Shown here in pieces: positions 22,841 through 31,821 of a DNA stretch of 64,000 bases. The notes below the pieces were generated by a model, which saw only the letters and a list, made by a program, of their open reading frames with translations, was not told the origin of the DNA and made no database searches. This DNA comes from SIG480 sp045537045. Lineage in GTDB: Bacteria > Bacillota > Clostridia > Oscillospirales > JAAYXM01. Position numbers and translations under genes: made by a program. Within the stretch, counting starts at the first letter, position 1. The number at the start of each line of letters is the position of its first letter. The DNA lies in assembly GCA_045537045.1 (NCBI GenBank), contig JAZSOS010000049.1, positions 37,392 to 101,391 on the forward strand, read 5' to 3'.

Positions 22841-24486
22841 GGGAACAACAGGTAAAAAAAGTTTATAGGACTGCTCTATATCTAAGACTGTCAAAAGATG
22901 ATGAAGGAGCTGGGGAAAGCTCAAGTATTACAACTCAAAGAAGCATTTTACAAGAGTATGCAGACAAACATGGATTGGTAGTTGTTGACGAGTATTCGGA
23001 TGACGGGTTCTCCGGCACAAACTATGACCGACCAGAATTTAAACGCATGATTGAGGATATTGAAAACGGTAAGATAAACTGTGTCCTTACAAAAGACCTA
23101 TCGCGGTTAGGGAGAAACAGTGCACGAACAACAGACTTACTGGATGAATATTTCCCTGCACACAGAGTACGTTACATATCCGTTATTGATGGTTATGATT
23201 CCTTTAATCTGACAAGCGGAACATCTATGACAGCATCGTTTATGACAGTCATGAATGAGATGTATGCGAGAGATATAAGCAACAAGATACGTACTGCGTT
23301 TAACGCAAAAATGGAACGTGGCGAATGCATAGCGAGCTTTGCACCATATGGTTATAAGAAAGATGTGGAGCATGGCAATAAAAACCGATTAGTTATCGAC
23401 TACCAAGTTGCGCATGTTGTAAAAGAAATTTTTCAAATGGCAGCAGACGGAAAAGCACCAAGCGAGATTGCAAAACACTTGAATAATAAATGTGTTGCGA
23501 CTCCGGCAGTGTACCGTTGTATGTCTCGACCATATCTTAATGTTGATAACTATACACAGCGCAAGGAATGGACTTCTGCTATGGTTTGTAAGATGCTGAA
23601 AAACGAGGTGTATTTAGGAAAGACCCTGCAAGGCAAGACTAACAAAATATCGTTCAAAAGCAAAGTAACACAAGCAAGACCAAGAAGTGAATGGATAGTG
23701 ATTGAGAACACGCATGAGCCATTAATCACAGAGGAGATGTTCAACATTGTCCGAAATCGAAGTGTATCACGGCGTTGTTTGCCGACGAAAGGATTTACAA
23801 ATGTTTTTGCCGGTATAGCCAAGTGTGCTGATTGCGGAAGAAATATGAGTCTTGCACCATCGAGGAAAAAGGGTACGACATATAATTTGTGTTGTGGCGG
23901 TTATAAAGCTTATGATTCCACCGAATGCAGTAATCACTTTATAAGTTATGATTTGCTCTATGATGCCGTTCTTCAAGAGTTGCAAGGTTGGTTGGCGTTA
24001 TCTCAAGATGACAAAACCAAAATAGCAAAGGAACTTGAGCAAGAGAAAATGCACCGGACAGAAAACACAGGAGCAAATCAAACAATTGCTAACATGAAAA
24101 AGAGAGTTGACGAGCTTTCTTTTTTGATGAAAAAGCTGTTTGAAAACTACACATTTAACCGAATAAATGAAGCGATGTATGAAAAACTGTCTGCTGAATA
24201 CAGTAATGAATTAACAGACCTTGAAAAAGCCATCGAAGATATCAGAGGCAATGTTAAAGTCGAACAAGACAGAAAAGACAGATATAATAATTTCTTTTCT
24301 CTTTTGGAAGAAGTAACCGATGTCAAAGAACTGACAAAGCCACTGCTTCAAAAGTTAATTGAGCGGATAGAGATAGAGCAGGGTGAATACTACAAAGAGG
24401 AAAACGGAAAAAGGCTGAAAAGGCAGACTGTACGCATATATTATCGCTTTATCGGATGTGTGGGAGAACAAGAAAAAACACCCTAA
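22837..24486 (+). CDS. Large serine recombinase (integrase of the element)
   Basis: 549 residues, starting after AAAGGAGG. Resolvase domain: YLRLSKDDEGAGESSS with nucleophile serine 19, DDGFSGTNYDRPEF, LTKDLSRLGRNSARTTDLL. Recombinase domain: RTAFNAKMERGECIASFAPYGYKKD, PSEIAKHLNN. Zinc ribbon: CADCGRNM and CCGGYKAYDSTECSNHF. Then a coiled coil (NMKKRVDELSFLMKKLFENY) and a C-terminal segment. This is the TnpX/Tn4451-like order. The stop lies ten bases before the right att core, so the gene sits at the element end as expected. It is presumed to catalyse insertion into feoB and, with a helper factor, excision. The last 38 bases overlap, antisense, the run-on end of the truncated feoB frame. Confidence 0.95.
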   Translation: MREQQVKKVYRTALYLRLSKDDEGAGESSSITTQRSILQEYADKHGLVVVDEYSDDGFSGTNYDRPEFKRMIEDIENGKINCVLTKDLSRLGRNSARTTDLLDEYFPAHRVRYISVIDGYDSFNLTSGTSMTASFMTVMNEMYARDISNKIRTAFNAKMERGECIASFAPYGYKKDVEHGNKNRLVIDYQVAHVVKEIFQMAADGKAPSEIAKHLNNKCVATPAVYRCMSRPYLNVDNYTQRKEWTSAMVCKMLKNEVYLGKTLQGKTNKISFKSKVTQARPRSEWIVIENTHEPLITEEMFNIVRNRSVSRRCLPTKGFTNVFAGIAKCADCGRNMSLAPSRKKGTTYNLCCGGYKAYDSTECSNHFISYDLLYDAVLQELQGWLALSQDDKTKIAKELEQEKMHRTENTGANQTIANMKKRVDELSFLMKKLFENYTFNRINEAMYEKLSAEYSNELTDLEKAIEDIRGNVKVEQDRKDRYNNFFSLLEEVTDVKELTKPLLQKLIERIEIEQGEYYKEENGKRLKRQTVRIYYRFIGCVGEQEKTP

Positions 24487-25558
24487 ATTTCCATCTACAC
24501 GTTGTCAGCCCCTGCTTTCCGCAGGCACCGCATTTTTTAAATATGCGGTCTAAGTTAAATGCAACGCGAGGGAGATATCCGAGGTCTTCCAAAAGTGTGA
24601 ATAAAGGAAAGAATATTGCCATGGGCGGGAGCATTACGGAAACTACCCACGAAAGCGTGCGGTATACGCCGAAGACGAGCGCTTCGCACACCGGTGTTGG
24701 CAAGTGCAGGAAAGAAAGCAGACGGAAAATATCATCCTCAAGACCAAGCAGAAAACCGGACAAAAGTGAAGACGGGTAATTTGCACCCTCAATTGTCAGC
24801 CAGAATATTCCGAGAAGCATCAGGAGCATTATTGGAAATCCCAAAAGCTTGCTTGTAAGGATTTTATCTGCAAATCGTTCGCGGTACGAATAGCTACCAG
24901 AGTCCGGTTTCTTTACCGAAAGGCTGTAAATACGTTCGGCTTCACACGTAAGCTCTTCTGCCGAGTGGAAAGGAGTACGCTTGTGCGGCAAAGGGTCTGA
25001 AATAGCGGATTCTATGGTATCGAGAAGAGCATCAAGTCCCTTGCCGTCACGAGCGCGGGTTGCAACGACGGGAAGCGAAAGCTCCCGGGAGAGAGCGTCA
25101 AGGTCAATTTCTATTTTCTTCTTTTTTGCCTCGTCCATAAGATTTACGCATACAATTACGTTTTCGGCAATTTCTGCAGTTTGCAGAACAAGAATAAGAT
25201 TGCGCTCGAGGCACGTTGCATCACAGACTACGACAACGGCATCGGAGAGACCGGAATACAAGAAATCACGCGCCACCTCTTCCTCGGCAGAGGAAGGAGA
25301 GAGCGAGTATGTACCCGGAATATCGATGAGTACATAGCCGTGTCCGTTTCTTTCACAGAAGCCTTGCGCATTTGTCACGGTTTTGCCAGGCCAGTTACCG
25401 GTGTGCTGGCGCAGTCCCGTCAGCTCGTTAAAAACCGTGCTTTTGCCGACGTATGGGTTTCCGGCAAGTGCAATTATGCGGTCGTTCGGGTTTCGTTTTT
25501 TTATAGTAAGCGTACTGTCCGCGGCACCTTTGCCCACGGAGTCACGGGTAAGTCCCAA
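24449..25558 (-). pseudogene. feoB: feoB 5' part: GTPase and first membrane half of FeoB, with a run-on tail into the element
   Basis: 369 residues from a TTG at 25558, whose ribosome site GGAG overlaps the feoA stop. About 354 are native. The G domain has GNPYVGKST (G1), DIPGTYSLS (G3), NLMDEAKKK (G4), then a helical guanine-dissociation-inhibitor-like segment and the first membrane helices up to KKCGACGKQGLTTC. After the att core the frame reads 15 or so foreign residues (RWKFRVFFLVLPHIR) on the opposite strand of the recombinase end and stops. The protein would lack the C-terminal gate helices and is unlikely to transport iron, though the G domain may fold. The rest of feoB is at 3288-4132. 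Confidence 0.93.
24496..24501. repeat. Right attachment core (TACACG)
   Basis: The element side reads AAATTTCCATC and the chromosomal side TTGTCAGCC. Joining left and right chromosomal flanks over one copy gives CCCA-TACACG-TTGTC, which restores feoB. Confidence 0.85.
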
Positions 25559-25564
25559 TTAAAA

Positions 25565-25804
25565 TCACTCCATCCTTTCAATGAGAACATATTTTGCATC
25601 ATCCCGGCGCAAGGCAATAAGTGCGCCGCGTATAAGATATGCCACAGGGTCTCCGAGCGGGCTTTTCATAATACATTCCACTCTTGTCCCTTTAATCAGT
25701 CCGAGGTCGCGCAGACGCCCATAGATACTGCTTTCCTCCGACAGGGAAAAGACGTGTCCGGTTTGCCCCGGAAGCATATCACAAAGACGGATTTTTCCGT
25801 GCAT
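25565..25804 (-). CDS. feoA: FeoA, SH3-like partner of the ferrous iron transporter
   Basis: 79 residues. The sequence LCDMLPGQTGHVFSLSEESSIYGRLRDLGLIKGTRVECIMKSPLGDPVAYLIRGALIALRRDDA is the normal FeoA fold (shown in full over residues 7-71; key motif RLRDLGLIKG). FeoA binds FeoB at the membrane and is needed for iron uptake in many bacteria. First gene of the feoAB operon; GGGAGTGA is the ribosome site. The operon reads away from smc. With feoB cut, FeoA has no intact partner in this window. Confidence 0.93.
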   Translation of the reverse strand: MHGKIRLCDMLPGQTGHVFSLSEESSIYGRLRDLGLIKGTRVECIMKSPLGDPVAYLIRGALIALRRDDAKYVLIERME

Positions 25805-25950
25805 GATCAGTTCACTCCCGAAATGTGGTTTTTCATTTTACCTTATGCCCGAAAAGGACGTGGCGTTACACGAAATCACAGTGTACATAACCTCCAAACA
25901 ACACTTATTAAAAATAAAAACGCTTTTTTACGGTTTTTGAAAAATATTTC

Positions 25951-25979
25951 TTGCAAAATGATGTAAAAATTGATAGAAT
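25951..25979 (+). promoter_or_regulatory. Predicted promoter of the smc operon
   Basis: TTGCAA (25951-25956), 17 bases, TAGAAT (25974-25979), about 70 bases before the smc start. It diverges from the feoA promoter region. Confidence 0.6.
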
Positions 25980-26049
25980 ATACTAGTATGATTGTGTACG
26001 TATAAAATTAATTTTGCATTTTACACTTATAAAAAGGGAGGTGGATTGT

Positions 26050-29000
26050 TTGCGTTTAAAAAGTCTTGAACTGCAGGGGTTTAAATCATTCCCGGACAAA
26101 ACCGTCATATCTTTCGGCGACGGAATAACGGCTATCGTTGGACCTAACGGCAGCGGAAAGTCTAACATTTCCGACGCTGTGCGCTGGGTTCTGGGCGAGC
26201 AGTCCACCCGTACGCTTCGCGGAAGCAATATGCAGGACGTTATTTTTGCGGGAACGCAGAAGAGAAGCGCGGTCGGCTTTGCAGAGGTATCGCTGACCAT
26301 TGACAACTCTGACGGCGTACTCCCGTGTGAGTATAACGAGGTTACCGTTACCCGCCGCCTTTACCGCTCGGGCGAAAGTGAATATTACATCAACCGAAGC
26401 TCTGTCCGTTTGCGCGATATAAATGAGATGTTTATGGATACAGGTCTTGGGCGTGACGGTTATTCGATTATCGGTCAGGGGCGCATTGATGAAATTCTCT
26501 CTGCAAAGAGTGGAGATCGCCGCGAGATTTTTGAGGAAGCGTCGGGTATTTCAAAGTTCCGTCACCGCAAGGAGGAATCGGAACGCAAGCTTGCATCAAC
26601 AGAAGAAAACCTTATCCGTCTGCGTGATATTCTCACCGAGATTGAAGCGCAGGTCGGTCCGCTGAAAGTACAGGCGGAAAAGGCAAAGGAATACATAAAA
26701 ATATTTGATGAGCTGCGCGGTCTTGAGGTTACCGTATGGACGGAAAACCTTGCTCGTGCAAAGGAAAATGCTCAGAAATACATAAACGATTATGAGGTTG
26801 TGTGCGCACAGTTTAATTCATCAAAGGCTGCGCTTGAAAGCCTGTATGCAGAGGTTGAAACGCTTGCTGAGAAGATGCGCGAAAAGGATGTCGAGGCAGA
26901 AAACGCTCGTGAGCAGGAGCGTGAAGCCGAGCGGGAAATCCACGAAATGCAGAGTGCAATCGCAACGCTTGAGGCAACTGTTGCAAACAACATAAAGAAT
27001 ATCGAGCGTATCCGCGCGGAGATAAATGATGAAACAACCCGCGCAGAGGACATTGCCGCGCAGATAAAGGCGAGAAACGACAGGGTGGAGGAGCTTGAAG
27101 CATCTGCCCGTGAAATAGAAAAGAACATTGAAGAGCTACGCGAGGCAGCCGCCGCCGCGACAGGCAAGAGTGAGTCAACTGAGGCGCAGCTTGACGATTT
27201 GCGTCTGCGTGAGCGTATGTGCGAGGATGATATAAGCAAGCTTCGCATTGCTATGTCGGCATCTGAAGCCGAGCTTGCGGGATTTGATACACGCCGCGTC
27301 GATATTGAGGCAGAGCTTCAGACGCGTGAAGCCGAGCTTGCCGAGTCCAAAAAGAAATTTGCCGTTGTAAAGGAAGAATTTTCCGAGGCACAGGAAAAAT
27401 GCTCAAGTGCGGAAAATATGTTAAACGGCTTTGAAATGAAATACAAATCCCGCGGAGAAAGGTTTGAGCGGCTGAAAGAGAACTGTGGCAAGCTGTCATT
27501 AAACCGCGAGTCGCTTGAAAACAAGCTTCGCATGCTCCGCGAAATGGAAAGAGATTTGCAGGGTTATTCCTATGCCGTAAAAAATATAATGAAGGCAAAG
27601 GATGCGGGAAGCCTGGGCGGAATATACGGAACGGTTTCCCAGCTTATCCGTGTTTCCGAGAAATACACGGTTGCAATTGAAACCATACTCGGCGGTGCTC
27701 TCCAGAACGTTATCGTGGGGGATGAACGCGATTCAAAAGAGGCGATTGCATATCTCAAACGCACCGACGGCGGGCGTGCAACCTTTATGCCGCTCGACAC
27801 TGTAAAGGGGAATGAGCTTACACAGAAAGGTCTTTCCGAACAGGCGGGCTTTGTCGGGCTTGCATCACATCTTGTAGAGTACGATGAAAAATTCTCTCCC
27901 GCAATCCGATATCTTCTCGGAAAGATTGCTGTTTGCGACAACATAAACAGTGCATCCGCGCTTGCAAAAAAATACGGCTACAGCTTCCGTATAGTTACGC
28001 TTGACGGGCAGATAATAAATTCGGGCGGTACGTACACCGGCGGTAGTGTGAACAAGACATCGGGAATACTTACCAGAACAAATGAAATTAAAAAGATAGA
28101 TGCCGAGCTTTCCTCCCTTGCAGGAAAGATAGATGCAGCAAATGCCGAAAAGGCAGAGGCTGAGCGTGAATACAATGCGCTTACCTATGAAATGGAAGTC
28201 TGCCGCAACGATAAGCGCGCCTGCGAGGATATTCTTCTTAAGGCGGAAACGGAAATTGAGCATTATAAAACGCTTCACCGTCACCTCAACGAGCTTATCG
28301 ACTCTCTTGGTGAAGAGCTTACGTCTCTTGCGGGAAAGAAAAGCCAGTCCGAGCGGATTATGCAGACCACGCGCGAGTGCATAGCCGAAAAGGAAGCGGA
28401 GCTTTCAAAGCTGCGTGAAGAGGAAGCGGCGCTTATTTCAGGAAATGCAGAGCTTGCAACCCGCAAAACGGAGCTTGCCGAGAAAATGTCTGAGCGCTCC
28501 GCGACGCTTGCAGCTATTCGCGCTGAGGCTGCGGAAGCTGTGCGTGCACGCGAGGAAATTGAGAAGCTTTCCGATGCTCTTGCAGGTGACCGTGAGGTAA
28601 AAGAGCAGAGTATTCGAAAGATTGAGTCAGAAAACGAAGCTCTCGCGAAAGACATTGCGGAGAAGAAGCTTGATGCAGAAGACAGGCGCCAAAATAAAGA
28701 TAATATTAAAAAGAGAATATCAGGTATTGTAGAGGCCCGTCTTTCCCTTGAGGCTGAGCGTAACCGCAAGGACAAGGAAAGCAAAGAAAAGAACAACGAG
28801 ATACTGGGACTTGAAAAAGAGCGTTCCCGCCTTGAAATGAAGAAAGAGTCTGCCACCCGTGAGGAACAGCAGATTACCGAAAAGCTCTGGGATTCTTATG
28901 AGCTTACGATGGGGACTGCAGATAAATATATTGTTGAGATTCCGTCTATCCCTGAGGCGACAAAGCGGATATCCGAGCTTAAGAGCGCGGTGAGAAAGCT

Positions 29001-29625
29001 GGGCGATGTAAACGTCAATGCCATTGAAGAATACGACAAGGTATCCGTGCGCTATGAGTTTATGACAAAACAGTGCGGTGACCTTGAAAAAGCAAAGACA
29101 GAGCTTGAGCGGATGATTGCCGAAATAACCGAAGAAATGCAGACGATTTTCGCTGAGCAGTTCAAGGTTATCAACAAAAACTTCGGAGAAACCTTCTCCG
29201 AAATATTCGGCGGCGGTATGGCAGAGCTTGTGCTTGAAGATGAGGGTGATATCCTAAACTGCGGTATTGAAATCCGCGTCCAGCCGCCCGGAAAGACGCT
29301 CAAAACGATAACGCTTCTTTCCGGCGGTGAACGTGCGCTCGTTGCCATTGCGCTTTACTTTGCAATTATGAAGATACGTCCGACGCCGTTCTGCGTGCTC
29401 GACGAAATCGAAGCCGCGCTTGATGATGTCAACGTTGCAAGATACGCTGAGTATTTGCGCCGTCTTGCCGCAACAACTCAGTTTATTGTTATCACGCACC
29501 GTCGCGGAACGATGGAAGAGGCAGACACGCTTTACGGTGTAACCATGCAGGAAAAAGGCGTTTCCAAGATGCTTGCAATAAGCATCTCCGAGGTTGAGCG
29601 CTCAATCGGCGTAAAGCTTACTTAA
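26050..29625 (+). CDS. smc: Chromosome segregation ATPase SMC
   Basis: 1191 residues from the TTG at 26050, which gives the standard start MRLKSLELQGFKSF and follows GGGAGGTG; an upstream ATG at 26014 has no ribosome site. Walker A is GPNGSGKSN at residues 31-39. Two long coiled coils flank a hinge near residues 515-660 (GGIYGTVSQLI; GGRATFMPLDTVKG). The C-terminal head carries the signature LLSGGERALVAIALYF and Walker B FCVLDEIEAALDD near residue 1100. SMC with ScpAB compacts and segregates the chromosome. ftsY follows, as in many Firmicutes. Confidence 0.97.
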   Translation: MRLKSLELQGFKSFPDKTVISFGDGITAIVGPNGSGKSNISDAVRWVLGEQSTRTLRGSNMQDVIFAGTQKRSAVGFAEVSLTIDNSDGVLPCEYNEVTVTRRLYRSGESEYYINRSSVRLRDINEMFMDTGLGRDGYSIIGQGRIDEILSAKSGDRREIFEEASGISKFRHRKEESERKLASTEENLIRLRDILTEIEAQVGPLKVQAEKAKEYIKIFDELRGLEVTVWTENLARAKENAQKYINDYEVVCAQFNSSKAALESLYAEVETLAEKMREKDVEAENAREQEREAEREIHEMQSAIATLEATVANNIKNIERIRAEINDETTRAEDIAAQIKARNDRVEELEASAREIEKNIEELREAAAAATGKSESTEAQLDDLRLRERMCEDDISKLRIAMSASEAELAGFDTRRVDIEAELQTREAELAESKKKFAVVKEEFSEAQEKCSSAENMLNGFEMKYKSRGERFERLKENCGKLSLNRESLENKLRMLREMERDLQGYSYAVKNIMKAKDAGSLGGIYGTVSQLIRVSEKYTVAIETILGGALQNVIVGDERDSKEAIAYLKRTDGGRATFMPLDTVKGNELTQKGLSEQAGFVGLASHLVEYDEKFSPAIRYLLGKIAVCDNINSASALAKKYGYSFRIVTLDGQIINSGGTYTGGSVNKTSGILTRTNEIKKIDAELSSLAGKIDAANAEKAEAEREYNALTYEMEVCRNDKRACEDILLKAETEIEHYKTLHRHLNELIDSLGEELTSLAGKKSQSERIMQTTRECIAEKEAELSKLREEEAALISGNAELATRKTELAEKMSERSATLAAIRAEAAEAVRAREEIEKLSDALAGDREVKEQSIRKIESENEALAKDIAEKKLDAEDRRQNKDNIKKRISGIVEARLSLEAERNRKDKESKEKNNEILGLEKERSRLEMKKESATREEQQITEKLWDSYELTMGTADKYIVEIPSIPEATKRISELKSAVRKLGDVNVNAIEEYDKVSVRYEFMTKQCGDLEKAKTELERMIAEITEEMQTIFAEQFKVINKNFGETFSEIFGGGMAELVLEDEGDILNCGIEIRVQPPGKTLKTITLLSGGERALVAIALYFAIMKIRPTPFCVLDEIEAALDDVNVARYAEYLRRLAATTQFIVITHRRGTMEEADTLYGVTMQEKGVSKMLAISISEVERSIGVKLT

Positions 29626-29642
29626 GCCGCGGAGAGGCGAAC

Positions 29643-29674
29643 GGCTTGAGGGGTTCGGCTCCCCTCAGCTTAAA
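29643..29674 (+). repeat. Intergenic hairpin repeat, copy 1
   Basis: GGCTTGAGGGGTTCG, then GCTCCCCTCAGCTTAAA. TGAGGGG pairs with CCCCTCA. A near-identical 32-base copy is at 33387-33418. Lies between smc and ftsY. Confidence 0.75.
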
Positions 29675-29697
29675 GAAATTTTAAAGAGGTTTTTTAA

Positions 29698-30609
29698 ATG
29701 GGACTATTCGATAAAATAAAACAGGGGCTTGCGAAAACCCGCGCGGCAGTTGGAAATCAGCTTGCGAGTATTGTGCGCAGCTTTTCATCCGACCGCGAGG
29801 AAATGCTTGAAGAGCTGGAAGAAACGCTCATCATGGCAGACCTGGGTGTTGCAACTGCGATGAAGGTTACGGATGCTCTGCGTGAAAGCGTCAAGGAGAA
29901 AAAGCTTCATGATGCAGATGAAATACTTGCGGAAATTAAGTCAATTCTTCTTGATATCCTCATTGCAAACGCAAAAGAAAATGCAGGATCAAAACAGAAA
30001 GCTATTCTTATCGTAGGTGTAAATGGTGTCGGAAAAACCACAACGATAGGAAAGCTTGCGTCAAGATATATTGCAGAGGGAAAGCGCGTTGTTCTTGCGG
30101 CGGGAGATACGTTCCGTGCCGCGGCGGGAGAACAGCTTGATATCTGGGCAAAACGCTCGGGGGCGGATATCATCCGCCATGCCGAGGGTGCAGACCCCGC
30201 GGCTGTCGTTTTTGACGCGGCAAATGCCGCACGCGCAAGAGGGGCGGATGTGCTTATCTGTGATACGGCAGGGCGCTTGCACAATAACCAGAACCTTATG
30301 AACGAGCTTGCGAAAATCCGACGTGTGCTTGAGCGCGAGCTTCCCGATGCGGAGATTGAATCATACCTCGTGCTTGATGCAACAACAGGGCAGAACGCGC
30401 TTATTCAGGCAAAAAAGTTTAATGAGGTTGCAAATCTCTCGGGAATAATCCTTACAAAGCTTGATGGCACGGCAAAGGGCGGTATCGTTATCTCCATTGC
30501 CGATGAAATGAGCCTGCCGATAAAATATATCGGCGTTGGCGAGCAGATTGACGACCTTACCGAGTTTGATGCAGAAGGCTTTGTTGATGCACTTTTTGAG
30601 GTGGTATAA
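29698..30609 (+). CDS. ftsY: Signal recognition particle receptor FtsY
   Basis: 303 residues. The N domain (MLEELEETLIMADLGVATAMKV) is followed by the SRP GTPase domain: GVNGVGKTTTIGKLA, DTFRAAAGEQLDIWA, CDTAGRLHNNQNLMNEL, VLDATTGQNAL, LTKLDGTAKGG. The long acidic A domain of enterobacterial FtsY is absent, as is usual in Gram-positives. FtsY docks ribosome-SRP complexes at the membrane so that membrane proteins enter the Sec channel. Start after AAAGAGG. It is followed without a gap by rdgB (stop and next ATG separated by zero bases). Confidence 0.97.
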   Translation: MGLFDKIKQGLAKTRAAVGNQLASIVRSFSSDREEMLEELEETLIMADLGVATAMKVTDALRESVKEKKLHDADEILAEIKSILLDILIANAKENAGSKQKAILIVGVNGVGKTTTIGKLASRYIAEGKRVVLAAGDTFRAAAGEQLDIWAKRSGADIIRHAEGADPAAVVFDAANAARARGADVLICDTAGRLHNNQNLMNELAKIRRVLERELPDAEIESYLVLDATTGQNALIQAKKFNEVANLSGIILTKLDGTAKGGIVISIADEMSLPIKYIGVGEQIDDLTEFDAEGFVDALFEVV

Positions 30610-31203
30610 ATGGAGTTTATAATCGCTACGAATAACAAAAAGAAATTGCGTGAAATGGGCGCAATTCTTGAAAAGCTCGGCGTACGTGCGCTGTCTCTTG
30701 CCGAGGCGGGAATAGAATCCGATGCCGAGGAAACGGGGACGACATTTGAGGAAAATTCGCGCATAAAGGCGCTTGCCGCGATGAGGGTTGCAAATCTTCC
30801 TGCAATAGCTGACGATTCCGGTCTTGAGGTTGATGCGCTTGGTGGCGAGCCGGGTGTGTATTCCGCACGCTACGGCGGGGATAAGTGCCGCGATGATGTA
30901 GAGCGTTATGAGTATCTTCTTGAAAATATGAAGGATGTTCCGGACGGAAAGCGTCAGGCTCGCTTTGTTTCCGTTATAACTTGTGTATTCCCCGACGGGC
31001 GTGAAATTTCTGCCCGCGGCGAGATTGAGGGTGAGATACTTCGCGCGCCACACGGCGAGGGCGGATTCGGCTACGACCCTGTGTTCTTCGTTCCCGATGA
31101 GGGCATGACCACTGCGGAAATGACGCAGGAAAGAAAAAACGAGATATCCCACCGAGCAAAATCTCTGCGTATTATGGCACAAAAGTTAGAGGAAATTCTG
31201 TAA
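30610..31203 (+). CDS. rdgB: XTP/dITP pyrophosphatase (RdgB/HAM1)
   Basis: 197 residues of the HAM1 family, which hydrolyses deaminated purine triphosphates (dITP, XTP) to monophosphates so they are not built into DNA. Typical motifs: IIATNNKKKLREMG at the start, TTFEENSRIKAL, IADDSGLEVDALGGEPGVYSARY, FGYDPVFFVPDEGMT and ISHRAKSL. The length is standard. Start abuts the ftsY stop, and a weak GAGGTGG lies in the end of ftsY. Confidence 0.96.
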   Translation: MEFIIATNNKKKLREMGAILEKLGVRALSLAEAGIESDAEETGTTFEENSRIKALAAMRVANLPAIADDSGLEVDALGGEPGVYSARYGGDKCRDDVERYEYLLENMKDVPDGKRQARFVSVITCVFPDGREISARGEIEGEILRAPHGEGGFGYDPVFFVPDEGMTTAEMTQERKNEISHRAKSLRIMAQKLEEIL

Positions 31204-31821
31204 ATGCGAACGGGACTTATGGGCGGCACGTTCAATCCGCCGCATATGGGGCATATAAACGCCGCACGCGCAGCAAAAGATGAGCTGTCTCTTGACCGGA
31301 TTATCTTTATTCCTACGGGAACTCCGCCGCATAAGCAGATAGCAGAGCACTCTGCGACTACGGAACAACGCCTTGAAATGACTTATCTTGCGGCAAAGAC
31401 TCTCGGCGCGGAGGTAAGCGATATCGAGATAAAGCGCGAAGGAAAAAGCTTTACGGTGTATACCTTGCGCGAGCTTCACAAAAAATATCCGGAGGATGAG
31501 CTGTGGCTTATTATGGGAACGGATATGTTTTTAAGCCTTGAAACATGGTTTTGTTTTGAAGAGATTTTTTCTCTTGCCTCTGTTGCGGCAGTTGCACGCG
31601 AAAATGATGATAAGGAAAAGCTTCTTGCATATTCAGAGTATTTGAAGGAAAAATACGGTGCGAAAACGCGTGTGTTGGAGGTAGCGGCGCTTACCGTATC
31701 GTCAACAGAGCTTCGTCCGGGAAAAAATCGCAAAGAGCTTCAGAAATTCTTACCGCCGGAAGTTTATGATTATATAATCCGAAAAAATCTTTACGGAATT
31801 TCGGGGTGTGATAAAATTTGA
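31204..31821 (+). CDS. nadD: Nicotinate-nucleotide adenylyltransferase
   Basis: 205 residues. GLMGGTFNPPHMGHINAA has the nucleotidyl-transferase signature with HxGH (HMGH). IPTGTPPHK and TVSSTELRPG follow at the usual spacing, the latter a close form of the ISSTxIR motif. It adenylates nicotinate mononucleotide in NAD synthesis. Starts directly after the rdgB stop, and its stop overlaps the yqeK start. Confidence 0.95.
   Translation: MRTGLMGGTFNPPHMGHINAARAAKDELSLDRIIFIPTGTPPHKQIAEHSATTEQRLEMTYLAAKTLGAEVSDIEIKREGKSFTVYTLRELHKKYPEDELWLIMGTDMFLSLETWFCFEEIFSLASVAAVARENDDKEKLLAYSEYLKEKYGAKTRVLEVAALTVSSTELRPGKNRKELQKFLPPEVYDYIIRKNLYGISGCDKI

Larger units (their letters stand above)
4127..24501. 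mobile_element. 20.4 kb integrated element inserted in feoB (serine-recombinase type; satellite- or prophage-like)
   Basis: The borders are defined by interruption of feoB and by a six-base direct repeat TACACG at 4127-4132 and 24496-24501. The large serine recombinase gene ends ten bases before the right core, a usual position for such integrases. Cargo includes an XRE repressor region with divergent promoters, two toxin-antitoxin pairs, a small resolvase, a sigma-like factor, a J-domain protein, a helicase, an HNH endonuclease and a phage tape measure protein. No capsid, portal, terminase, lysis, relaxase or type IV secretion genes are seen. That fits a phage satellite, a reduced prophage or a mobilisable island; the class is an inference. 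Confidence 0.93.
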
